DNA of 64,000 nucleotides, from contig NC_079898.1 in assembly GCF_024868665.1 (NCBI RefSeq), positions 14,802,358 through 14,866,357 of the forward strand. Reading direction: 5' to 3'. Origin of the DNA: Triplophysa rosa (Eukaryota; Chordata; Actinopteri; Cypriniformes; Nemacheilidae). The stretch's first letter is position 1. Every line of letters begins with the position of its first letter. Shown piece after piece: positions 49,416 through 60,563 of this stretch. The notes under the pieces were generated by a model. The model saw nothing but the letters and a program-made list of their open reading frames with translations. It was not told the origin of the DNA and made no database searches. The position numbers and the translations under genes are program-made.

Positions 49416-50924
49416 CTCTTGCCCCGGGGTTTGTGTTTGGCTAACATGACCATAAAGCTTCAATATGGCTCATAAGAGAGAGATACAACACATTTAAGCT
49501 TGTTCCAAAGACTCATCCTCCATGTGCTGTGCAGATCAGAGCGGCACACGAAACCGCCGCCCTCCACCCCCAGAAACCAGAACCACAGTCAGACTGGCAT
49601 TCCATCGGCACTGCCGGCTGTCACTGTCACAGCTATTGTCAAAGACATGATCAAATACTCTTCCACTCTGCTGCCTGACACACACATTCTCTTCCCAGCT
49701 CCCACATACACTGAGGCAAACTGTCAAAGAACCAAAGATTAGTAGATGCAACTCGCAGCGCTCTTATTGTTATGCATGGATTCTGAGCAGTGAAAAGGTG
49801 AATAAATTTACGGGGAACCACAGGAAGAGAAGGCTGGGTGAGAACAGAACGAACATCAGCTCAGGATGAGCGCTATTCATTTCACACCAACATGTGCACC
49901 AGAGTCCTGTGCTAATTAATCAATGTCCACACACATTAGCTACAGGAGTGGAGAAGAGACTGCGGGACGTTTCCAGGAATCTAACATTGTGTGAAACATA
50001 CTGTATGTGGATGTTTTCTGCCAGGACAGGATCCTGCTATAGATTTTTATGTACCAGTACATGCCATTTAACTATGAAAACATACCAATGCACAAACCAG
50101 AAGAGAAAAACAGGACAGTCTTTTTTGAATCTGCACATTTCCTACATTGTTGTTTTTTTCCCTCTCCATTCAGAAACTGTAGATAAGGAACACAAGGCCA
50201 AATAACTCCCAGCCCATTGCGAATTGGAAATGTTTACACGCCCACATTTATTATTCATAGATCTAGGACATTTTCTTTGGAAAGACGAAAACACAAAACG
50301 TACTTGATAAACTGCTGTACCCTTTCAGAACGTCCTACATTTGTCCACCGCCGAAGCACGGTGAATCAAAACGCTTTTTTATGAATGCTAGTTTTTATAC
50401 GTCATCTCTTCTACTGCTTATGCCAAGGTAGAATGCCTGAGAATACCAAATTATTCCCTCTGGGCCACAAACAACTTCCAAAAGTGCTTATCTATGACAT
50501 TTTAAGCTTACTTTCTGCAAGATTAGAGGAGGAGAAATTACACCGCCAGTCGATAAAAGCTACCACAAAGAGCCCTACACATCAAGATAAGGGAGGATAT
50601 TGCTGACAGCTGAGAAGAAAGCAGAGGATTTTTTTCCATAAAAACAAGAGAATGCAAAACAATATTTTAAATTATCGAGCCGCAGTTTAGAGCGAAAAGA
50701 AGGTGTTAAAACCCAAAGCTGAGGCTCTGTGGTCGTAAGGTCAAAGTAAACAGCTGAGCAGACAGATGGATTAATCATTACCGGGCACAAACATTATTAC
50801 TGTAATACTCCCCCTCCTCTTGAGCTGAGGACAGAAGAAACTTCTTTTTAAACTTAAACTTTTCAAAAAAAAAAAAAAACGATTTTAAAGAAAATAGATT
50901 GACAAGCCTTTTCCTTTAATGCGT
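49416..50924. other. Intergenic, nothing recognised
   Basis: Mixed composition with an A15 run near 50865. No exon or repeat identified. 49500-49740 is GC-richer and may be a non-coding conserved segment. Confidence 0.45.
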
Positions 50925-51298
50925 ATTTCCTGAAGTGACAGAATCTGTATGAATTTCTTTGTTCCGATCAATACTGAAAGATATTTGGAAGTCCAAACTT
51001 CTTGGACCCCATTGACTAGTAGGACAAATGAAAATAGTCAAAGGTGCCCCAGAACTGTTGGCTGTCCTACATTCTTCAAAATATCTTCTTTTGTGTTCAA
51101 CAGAACCCAAAAATATAAAGTCATTTTTCCTACTATGGTAGTCAATGGGGTCCAAGAACTGTTTGGTTACAAGCATTCTTTCAAATATCTTTCTCTGTGT
51201 TCATCATAAAAAAATACATTTATACAGATTTGTAACAACCAGAGAGTGAGAAAATGAAGACAGCCTTATTATTTTTGGGTGAACTGTTCCAATGAATA
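50925..51298. mobile_element. Family A transposon copy
   Basis: It contains CCCATTGACTAGTAGGACAA, CCAGAACTGTTGGCTGTCCT, ATGGTAGTCAATGGGGTCC and the right end TTTTTGGGTGAACTGTTCC. The left terminus is degraded, but the order of blocks equals that of 37874-38491. Confidence 0.85.
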
Positions 51299-53034
51299 CA
51301 GTAAGGTGAGGTATACGTCAAAGCTTGCTCATTTAAAAAAAGCAAGGTGCATATATTTTGCTACTTGCTGGTAGGTGAAGGGTGGTTTTTGTGTCAGCAG
51401 AATTCTCATTCTAGAGAAGATTCGTGCAAGATGAGTCATCAGTGTTAGTTGTACGTCTCTCAGAGGAGAGACCGTACATTCTAAATGTGTGAATCTGCTT
51501 AAAGTGACTTTTGTCAATGTTTACTACTACAGAACCATACAGATGGCCCCACAGATAGACTAAAAGCTATAATACTGTACATTTTCTTTCAATGGGGTCT
51601 TAAATGTTTAAAAAAATGAAAAGCATGTGGCAAGGAAAAACTCCTATGAGGGTTGCATCAGACATACCATAGAAAACTGTTTTGAATGTTTAATCGGTTC
51701 TGTTGTAGCTACTGAGATAAAAGGCATATAAACATTTGCCATAGATTCAGTAAAACTTGTTTAAAACATGTAAAGCATAGAGTATGCCCGTGGCGGAGTA
51801 AGGTCAGGGGAAGTACTTCTATTACCCCATGCAGCCAACTGCATCTGTCCCAGTCTGAGACTGGCCATTCTCAGATATTAACCTCATGAAGGACTGACAA
51901 ATGGAACTAATTACCATCCAGTGGCACGAGACCTCTAGGTTCCCACAGAGGACCATACGCTCTGCACCCTTCAACTCATCAAGGTCACGTTTTACATAAA
52001 CCAAAGAGCACGTTTCTTTAAAAGCGAGTTCCCTTTTAAATGTAACCCTTACCTTGCTCTGTTACAATTTGCTAAATGCGCTGATATACTGGAACGAATG
52101 AGAAGAGATTTAAATTACCTTAAAAATGCAAGCACAGGAGAAAATGCAGCACTAAAAAGAAAACAATAAATTAAAATTGCATTCACCGCACCACAATACA
52201 CAGATAAACACAAACAGAAGAACCCATTTATCTCACTTTCTTAAGATAAATGGAGAAAAATGATCCCTACATGCAAGAAGGTAAAAGGCATCATAGCATT
52301 TAAGCATGGGCAGGCACGCCAATGAATGCATTTTGCTTTCAGATGGACTATCCCCAATTGGTCTCCCACTGGAATATACTCTGTAGTGATGCACTGCGAT
52401 TGTGAAATGAACTGATTGAATTACTGATTCTGACATTAGCAATTCAACAGGATGTAAAATTATCTGTCTAGAATTTGTTATTAAAATGGAAATTATTCAC
52501 AACAAATGGGGTATTTCCAGAAACATTAAGATGTTATTAATAAAAAATTATAAAATGTTATTTTAAACAAAATACACTGAATTACATTGAAAAATTATAA
52601 TACATTTATTGGCAACAGTGAAACAATTTATTTCCAATAATGAAATGATGGCATATCGTTTTTCCATTATTTTTGGTTTTACATTTTAGCACTATATTGA
52701 ACCTGTTTTTTTTGTAATGATAATTTAGACATTATGTATGTATATATGTGTGAATGTGTATTATGTGTATATATACTGTATATTAAATAAATCCTCCTCC
52801 TTGTAAAGCCACTATGTTTTATTTATTTATTTTGTATCTCAAATACACTTAAAACAATATGTACAAAAAATTGACTTCAAGAAATTAGTTAGAAAATGTT
52901 TTAAATAAGTTGAATTATAACAGTGATAATAACACTGTTAACTCACAGTAAGCAGTCTATGTCACAATATAGTTAGCTTGTCGGAACCGAAAACACACAT
53001 CCATCATAATGTCATTCTCTTACACTTTATGTGA
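51299..53034. other. Intergenic, nothing recognised
   Basis: AT-rich. No gene, no repeat I can name. Confidence 0.5.
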
Positions 53035-53894
53035 GCGGCCTCTATACGCTAATATAAGTTTTTGCTTTTCATGTCCCGTCCTCGGGTTCCTGAGGAAACC
53101 AGAGGTCATCAGTCCAAGCTCCGGTTCTGGCCTGATGCTCTTCCCAGTCCAGCCGCACGCTCATGGTGATGGGCAATTCATCTGATGACAACTACAGCCA
53201 CAACCTAGTCATCCAGAACCAGAATAATATTGGACAGACCTAAATATCTCTTTTTTTCTATTCTCACTAGTTATTTCCTCTTTTCACTATTTCAGATGAA
53301 TCTCACAATTTACAGTGATTACTCTCTCTGTAGTTGCAGCAGTTCTATTTTAATATGCCAGAGGAGAACTGGCTCTCCCGGTTGAGTCTGGCCTCTCCCA
53401 AGGTTTTTTTTTTCTCCACTCTTATACACATACACTCCACTCTTATACACATACACTGTACATCTATAGTGGAGTTTTGGTTCCTTGCCACCGTTACTCA
53501 CTGGGAGACGACTGCGGATTTAGTTTAAACAACTTCTGTTTAACAACACACATGCACGTTAACATATTTTAACAAATATATTCTTTCCGCACGTTTTGGT
53601 ATTATTGCAAATTGTTCTGGTATATTGTAATTTTAGGCTCCCAGTCCTAATAACAATATTTAAAATAATAATATACCTAAATGAAATATACTTCGATTGA
53701 ATAATTTATAGTTTCTGACAATCCACTGACATCAGCATACATTGCATAGAGAAAAACTTGCAATAATGCAAATGTATCTTAATACCGTAAATTCTCTTTA
53801 ATTTTCCCCCTGATTTTTTATTATGATGTATGTAAAGCTGCTTTGCAACAATGAAAATTGTGAAAAGCGCTATATGAATAAAATTGAATTGAAA
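53035..53894 (+). repeat. Dispersed repeat (family I), long copy
   Basis: Ordered blocks: ATGTCCCGTCCTCGGGTTCC, CCAGAGGAGAACTGG, GGCCTCTCCCAAGGTTTTTT, GGAGTTTTGGTTCCTTGCCA, AAAGCTGCTTTGCAACAATG and AGCGCTATATGAATAAAATT. The end resembles a retroposon tail with an AATAAA-like word and AATTG repeats. CTCTTATACACATACACT is tandemly duplicated at ~53415-53455. The class is uncertain. Confidence 0.65.
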
Positions 53895-55705
53895 TAAGAA
53901 ATTGTAACTTAATTTAGAGAAGTACAACTAAAGAGGGATAAAAGTAGGCACAATTAGGTAAAATGAATATCATTCTTGTCAAAACTCGTGTTAAACTAAT
54001 TCAGTTCATCCACTGTGTGACTGTGCTCAATTCATTTAAACTACAATTTAATAAATTCCTGTCATTCTAATTCAACTTCAACATCATGTGTGGTAAGGTC
54101 AATCCAATTCAAATTTCCCATCCTGAACTGAAATTTGCCCTAGTCTGCTCTAATATGGCTAATAACAGCAAATCTATTTTATGAAGACATAGAAGCAGCA
54201 GAGTAGTGGGAACTGATGCAAGACAGAGGAAGTCTATAGCTTTGTCAAACGCAGTCAAGCTTCAGCAAGTATTAAACATGAAGGTCTCTTGCTGACAACA
54301 CCGCAGCTGTGCGCTGCATATATCCAGATGCATATTATTTTGCACTAATCCGTCTGTCAAGCTCCATTTTTAAACTCCAAAGCTAATTTAATTCAGCTAG
54401 TGTGACGGGGTGAGGCATTGAAGCAAACCCGGCACTACTGTAGCTCACGACACGCCTCACAGCCCTACACTATGGCCTGAGGTCGTATAAAATAAACCTT
54501 ACAGTATACGGCCAGTCTGTCATCAAGCGTGGAAGATGCTTTTATACAAAGTGACTTCGTTTCATCAGTTCAGCATGTTTCCATGAAATAAAACTTGTGA
54601 TCACTAGCGCTATGGTGTGCTTTTTAATATTTGAGTTTGCAATTGCGGTAAATTGAAACACTGGTACATTTAACGACAGGCGTTACACTATTGACCATTA
54701 TGCACAGAGACTTATTGGGCTGAATTGTAAGCGGTTATTCTTTTGACAGCAAATTGTTAGTCTCGCCTACGAGGCCATTACTTCAGGATGGAGAAACCAC
54801 AGGACATTTTAGTGATTCATACATAACCTGGAATAACAAAGAAGCGTGCATACATTTGAAGAATAACAATTGGGCCGAAACCCTATGAACACTCAAAGGA
54901 AGGAGCATTCATTAAATTTGTCCCTTAATGGTACGATTACTTGTCTTTGCCCTACCGAGGGGACCCATTTGCATTCACAATGCAGACCTAACGCTACGGT
55001 GCCTCTAATTGCCTCTAAATTTAGCATGTTAGCGTGTCCGGGGTACAAGGTAAGAAAGGAGGTAAGAACCAAAGCATTACGAAGGAAGCAGGAAACCATG
55101 GAGGGTTTGGATCATGTAAAGGGCATATTTCAGCGTCCAAGGACACGTCTGCATATAGAGAAGCAGTACGCCACTGCATAGCAACCGCATCCCCACGACA
55201 GACATTCAGAAATAATGTTCGTGGCAGATGAAGAACAAATGCTGCTACCCTTAATGACGCTTGACATTCAAAATAAATGTTCATTTCAAGAGCAATTATG
55301 CTTCGAGTCAGAAGTGAGGATGAAGGGTGTACAGATAGCTTTTATACGAGAGCTGGATTGAAACGTGTGAAGCACCTCCTGGTAGGCCAAAATCAACATC
55401 AATCTACGTCCTTGAGGACACTTTGATGTAACACAAGAAAAACTCACAGCTTTACTTTATTCTCTGTCATAAAGGTTTTCTATGACCAAAATAATCCTTA
55501 TTACATTTTTACATTTTACAAGTTTGGAGCTGGGATTTAAGAAGCAAGCATGCAGCTGGTTCAAGGTATTCCACATTTAAATTTTGCTTGCATACCGTAT
55601 TTTTATTCTCCAATGCTGACTATCAAGTGTAGCAGTACCCGGCAACTGAATCGGCACCTATTTCTCTGCATATTCTCCTATTTCAGTCAGCATAGACTGT
55701 TCTGT
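53895..55705. other. Intergenic, nothing recognised
   Basis: No gene. A 103-codon frame at 54870-55181 has no recognisable similarity. Confidence 0.5.
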
Positions 55706-55830
55706 TCCTGTAGCTCGACTGTGAGAGCATGGCACTTGCAATGCTAATGTCACAAGTTTGATATAAAATGTATAGGTTGAATGCACTGCAGGTTGCTTTG
55801 GATAAAAGCATCTGCCATATGCATAAATGC
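55706..55830 (+). repeat. tRNA-derived SINE, nearly full length
   Basis: CCTGTAGCTCGACTGTGAGA is the tRNA-like head with A box. CACAAGTTTGAT marks a worn B box. It continues through a tRNA-unrelated part into the tail TTTGGATAAAAGCATCTGCC + ATATGCATAAATG. It links the head (27361) and tail (4270, 47341, 48318) fragments into one SINE type. Confidence 0.75.
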
Positions 55831-55974
55831 AAGCTGAAGGTAAAATCTGAAATCCCCTTTCTTTGAAATAATTGAGACATCACTGAAACAAAATGGAGAG
55901 ACATAGTAGCAAGATGATTACTACACTGATTACTAGAGAGATGTTTTTCAAAGCTGGTAATAACTTCAAACAAA

Positions 55975-56351
55975 GGATTTTAAAGAAAAAAGTTTATTAT
56001 GTATTTATTCACAAGCAATTTTATTCCATATTTAAAAGCAGGTGATTTAAAAAAAACTTTTTTCCATTACCAAAAGGAAAAGCACAACAACAAGCTTCAA
56101 CTAACATTTTAATATTGTACATATAATTTGTATCAAACACACTACAAAACGTCAAGTTGTTTCAAACCCATGGTTGGGTAAATATGTACAGGTTTTAATT
56201 GGTTGTTTTAAACAACCCAGCACAGATTCATATAAAACCCAAGCACTGCATCTCTCCATATTTTACCCAACTATAGGTTAAAATAACCCGGCATTTTTTG
56301 TAAGTGTTGTAAGAGCTCTATATGGTCTGCTGATCACACCCACATCCACAA
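55975..56351 (-). other. prim2: prim2 3' UTR with clustered poly(A) signals
   Basis: Downstream of the prim2 stop on the - strand, AATAAA occurs (as TTTATT on +) at 55993-55998 and 56004-56009, with a TTTTATT word also at 56018-56024. Cleavage near 55975 is inferred. The UTR has absorbed a family C MITE. Confidence 0.5.
56140..56306. mobile_element. Family C MITE within the prim2 3' UTR
   Basis: AAACCCATGGTTGGGTAAAT and TTTACCCAACTATAGGTTAA as mirrored blocks, plus AACCCGGCATTTTTTG at the right end. It would be transcribed and could fold as a hairpin in the mRNA. Confidence 0.65.
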
Positions 56352-56570
56352 TTATTCATCCTGGAAGAAAGAGTCTAAATCTCCCATCTCCTCATGGGTC
56401 TGTTTGGAGTTCGCTGGAGGCGGTTGGGACATGTTGGGTGCATTACTTGACACATTTTCTTGACTTCTTTGGGTCGTCTCGATTTCTTTCTTGATGCCTC
56501 CACCGAGAAACTTCTGACTCTCGGTAAAGTACTGGTTGGGGTGGTTAAGAGAAAACCCAGCATCCTCGAT
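56352..56570 (-). CDS. prim2: prim2 last coding exon, primase large subunit C-terminus
   Basis: PRIM2 (p58) partners the catalytic PRIM1 in DNA polymerase alpha-primase and makes RNA primers in the nucleus. On the - strand an ATTACAG acceptor opens onto IEDAGFSLNHPNQYFTESQK and then FLGGG. GFSLNHPNQ(Y/F)F.ESQ is the conserved end of the p58 iron-sulfur domain that contacts template-primer. The remaining ~45 residues are a low-complexity polar tail (TQRSQENVSSNAPNMSQPPP) ending MGDLDSFFQDE with TAA at 56354-56352. Such poorly conserved tails are usual in vertebrate p58. It joins in phase 0 to the exon at 59374. A frame opening at 56600 includes intron sequence and is not the true start. Confidence 0.95.
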   Translation of the reverse strand: MEDAGFSLNHPNQYFTESQKFLGGGIKKEIETTQRSQENVSSNAPNMSQPPPANSKQTHEEMGDLDSFFQDE

Positions 56571-59373
56571 CTGTAATGAGAAATTATGTTTAGACAACAT
56601 ACGACAGAATCAGACAATTGCCAATGATGTAGTTTAGCAAGTTACAGATTTAAAGGAATGTTCTGGATGTTCAATGGATGTTAGCGGCATTTGCAGCATA
56701 AAGTCGATTACTGTAGAAAAATTATTGACTTGTTCTTCAGTTACAGTACACACATATAAGGCACTTATAATGGAAATAAACTGGGCCAGACACTTTTCAG
56801 GGTTTAAAAGCTCAAAAGTGAAGCTTGTATTTGTTACACTTGAATAATGAGATGAATTAAAGAATGTATTATCCTGTATTCTACAGATCAATGCAGATAA
56901 GCCTTTGTACTGTAATTATGTATTTTCATGTTTATCGTGTTGCTCCATCTAATTCAATTATGAGTGCTTTACTGTAACGGTGACACTCCTAACCAAAGTA
57001 AAAAGTCTAAATTAGTTTCCGTAATTATCAACATTGTAACACAAGCAAATGTCAAAACAACAATCAGAAACAATTGTTAACTAACCAAGTGCTCCACCAT
57101 GCATGTTAAAGTGATGCCCTTGGTGCATTTACCTCATTCACAAGTTGAAAGACAGACAAGATCTCTACCTCTTGTCAACCTTGGTTGTTAAATCAAAGCG
57201 AGTTTAAGTCTCTGATGGCTTCCTGAAAGCTGCATCACGACGTCATCCAATTCATTTGTTTTAAAGTGCAGAGGATATGGCTGTTTAATTATGCTTCAGA
57301 CTCAGCACGCCCCTGACACTCCTCATGAATCAAAGCTGGTCCGTCTCTCGGAGACGAGTGCGCCGGGGTCCCTACGCTTGTTAAGTTGTGGACTGAAAGA
57401 TCTATTACACATCCATTTCTGAGTTACCGCATTACGGTGGACCGTCCGCGGCCGGCTACTCTGTAGCCATTGAAAAATGCATAAACATGAAAGAATTCAA
57501 GCCGAAGCCGAGAAAGGAATCAATCCAGGAGATTCAACAAGCTCATTTCTGAGACCACCTTCTACTCCTCTCCTGCGTTTCATTATTCTCGCTATCGTTT
57601 GATTTATTGCCGTTGTGTAAATATTTCATCAGTGAAGTATTACATTTTGACCTTTAAATAAATGCTGCGATGGAGGCAGGAACGCCAGCGTCTATTTGTT
57701 ATATGTCGCGGCTGTGGAAGCGGGGGGCACGTATGGTAGTGATTAAAGTCTCTTTTGTTGGGGCCTAGCGAGCCTGGATTTGGGACCGAGATGATTTTGG
57801 TAGCAGACGAAGGCGGGAGGGGATCCGCTGAAGCACCAACGAGAATGTTTTACTGCCTCATTAATGTCATCGCTTCCTTCATTCGCTGACCCTAAAATAT
57901 GAGTCATGAATTTGCGAGATGTGATTTTCATTGGGGTGGCGGGGGGTTTATCTCTCAAATCCTGTTATTGTAGGCTGTTCATCAGAAAGACAAACTTACT
58001 CATTCTGCCGCATCATAAGCGGCTCACGCTGTTTGGCTGGAGGCTATTAGTCATCTGCAATGACCCCCGGTGCCGGGAGCCCTGGGGTCCACAAGCTAAA
58101 TGATGCCCTTGGACTGCGAAGGCACTGCTATTTCACAGGGAGCCATTAAAAGCCATTATATCCTATCAGTGACACTTTGAGTGCATTATGGCATTAAAGG
58201 AGGGGTGGCGCAGACAAAAACACTGTTATAAACCTTTCTTATTGAGGGAATAAATCCAGTCGTGCAGGAGATTAGGAATTTATACACACATTCTTTGATT
58301 TACTTGTCTCGACATGCAACAAAGCCGTCAACGGCGGCGACAGCAACAGCAAACCATTTAAACTACATACTGAGATTTGCGTGTGAGGGACTTATGCTAC
58401 ATATTTTTTTTCACATCAGCTTGATAAACATCCAGGGGTTTAAGATCACGAAGGTGTCTAATTGCTTCAGCTAGACACCGAAAAATAGGCGGCTCGTGAA
58501 TTCGCCCGTCGCATAAATAAATACTTGGCTTGGCTTGTAACCAAAGCCTCCCTGTTTAAAATCCATCTGGCGACACACTGATGACAAACATTTGAAAGGT
58601 TTACCCACTCGCTTTCACATCCAAAACTGTCTTTTCTCCCCCCCCTCTTCATATTAACCTGTCACCCGGCAGATAGCACCTGTTCGTGTGGTGTGGGTGT
58701 GTGCGCATTTTCATTCTCGACATGTCAGTCGGCCTGCGTTTTTAGCAGAAGGACACAGCGCAGATGTCACTTAGGTAATCCTGACTGACATTGCTCCGAA
58801 CCGCTTCTCTTCTCCACGAGAAATGAATAAAATACAGAAAGGTTGCCGCGAGAGTCATTTCCACTGTCTGCAATATCAAAGTACCATGTGAAATCTGAAG
58901 AAATCCATTAGATAACCGCTGAAATTGAGCTGTAATCATTTGCTTTTTCAACCCCCTCAGACCCATAAATCCACTGCTATTGTGGCCCTGTCAAAAGAAA
59001 GCATATTGAAACCGCACTGCCCCGAGTCCAATCTAAAAGGGCAATCCGAACACAAAAAGAAATGATTCACCGCATTCAGCGTTTAATATAGGAGTTTACG
59101 TTCTCTTGCACTGAAAGCACAGCTCTTATATTCCTCTTAAAACATGTTGTGGAAATTTTAATGACCTTGATTGGACTGAAACTCCTAGTACTCATTAAAA
59201 AGTTTAAGATGAATCAAAATATATATTCATGTAATTTGTCGAAAGTCTAATGAATCTTAATAATTAAGCTATGAAAATGAAGTGGTGTAGCTCGGCAGCG
59301 AGTGTCAGGGCTGTCCCTGAGCTGCCTTTGGCAGGGCCAATTACAGCAGAACCAAAAAGAAAAGCATCCTTAC
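56571..59373 (-). other. prim2: Last prim2 intron (2,803 bp), candidate conserved elements
   Basis: Donor GTAAGG and acceptor ATTACAG on the - strand. 57300-58720 is GC-richer than any other non-coding part of the window and lacks transposon signatures (for example CCGTCCGCGGCCGGC near 57443, ATGTCGCGGCTGTGG near 57703). This profile suits conserved non-coding elements with enhancer activity, but conservation cannot be tested here. Confidence 0.5.
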
Positions 59374-59442
59374 ATTGTGTGTCAGCTCAAAGTACTTCTG
59401 GCAGGCCAGCTGATAGTGCATTCCCTTGACTAGCTCCAGAAT
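59374..59442 (-). CDS. prim2: prim2 second-to-last coding exon, Fe-S cluster ligand
   Basis: Exactly 23 codons in phase 0: [20 protein letters not shown] then THN, between a GCTCACAG acceptor and a GTAAGG donor (- strand). The cysteine in [10 protein letters not shown] is codon 14 and corresponds to the last of the four cysteines that bind the [4Fe-4S] cluster in eukaryotic p58 (human Cys424, from family knowledge). The other three ligands are on exons beyond 64000. The exon joins directly to IEDAGFSLNHP. Confidence 0.95.
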
Positions 59443-60344
59443 CTGTGAGCGAGAGACAGAGAGACAAGAGGGATAAAAGAGAAGGTGAGAGGCAGTAATA
59501 GTGATAACGACGATTGAGAGAAATTGACATTGTCCTTAGATTATTCTACGCTTATCTGTCAGCTACATAAGCACTACATGCAAACACAAATGATGACTTT
59601 GGATATTTGGAAAATGGATCTTTGAAACTATTTTTAACTTGACGACGACAAAAAGTCATTCACGGTGTCTGACATATTCCATATGCACATACTTCAACAA
59701 AAAAAAGCACAGATGGGTGCTTTTAAGTTCTAAGTTCTCTGTTGATTTATCTGTCAAGCACTTAAAAAGACAATCACCAAAAAGCCCGTCCCTTTTAAAA
59801 ATACTAAGGCTGTTGAATTCACGCACAATTTGTAAGGCAAATGATAACCCGGCTGTAGTATTCCTTGCTCCATAAAACGGGTAAAAGCATTAGCCCAAAT
59901 GTCAAATCAATATCTAAGAGTCTTTGCTAAACAATACTGATGAATAACACCATTAAAAAGCATTGCGCTATATCTTCCCTAAAAACACTGACGCAGCAAA
60001 CGTTTATGAGGTTTCAGGTGAGACACTGAGGTAAAATGCCATCAAACAGCTCAATAGAGACAGAAGCTTTTAACAACCTGCTTCCCTCCCTTTTCTTTTT
60101 CCGCTTAGACCTCCCCTCGGGTGAAGCTTTTAACACCATGTATTCCCAGTGGTAAAGCATGGCTTTCCACCTCAACTAACATATTGGCAGGAGCAGAAAT
60201 ACATAATACATGGATTTAAAGGTGAAAGCCAACATCATCCGACACCTAACTCGAGAGCTCCGGAGACAAAAGCTACCTGAATGCAAAGGTAATAAATACC
60301 GTACAACACCAAGCAGGGGTTTAATGTACGCTGGGGAAATGAAG
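59443..60344 (-). other. prim2: prim2 intron, nothing recognised
   Basis: Part of the intron upstream of the 59374 exon. No further prim2 exon (the family's GCPFRH segment) is found here. Confidence 0.5.
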
Positions 60345-60563
60345 TTAAAGGGACAGTTCACCCCGGAAAAAAATCTGTCATTTTTTACTCACCCTCAGTA
60401 TAAAATTATTTGTTTTGCTAAACACAAAGAAAGATATTTGGAAGAATGTCAGTAACCAAACAGATCTCACCCCCCATTGACTCCAATAGTATTTCTTTTC
60501 CCTATTATCGCGGTCAATGGGGGGTGACATCTGTTTGTTACATTCTTCCAAATATCTTCCTTT
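60345..60563. mobile_element. Family A transposon, left part, split by a LINE
   Basis: TTAAAGGGACAGTTCACCCC, AGATATTTGGAAGAATGTCA and the mirror ACATTCTTCCAAATATCTTC. It breaks off at ATCTTCCTTT, where the LINE begins. A matching right piece, TTTGTGTTCATCAGAGCAAA, resumes at 62341. Confidence 0.85.
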
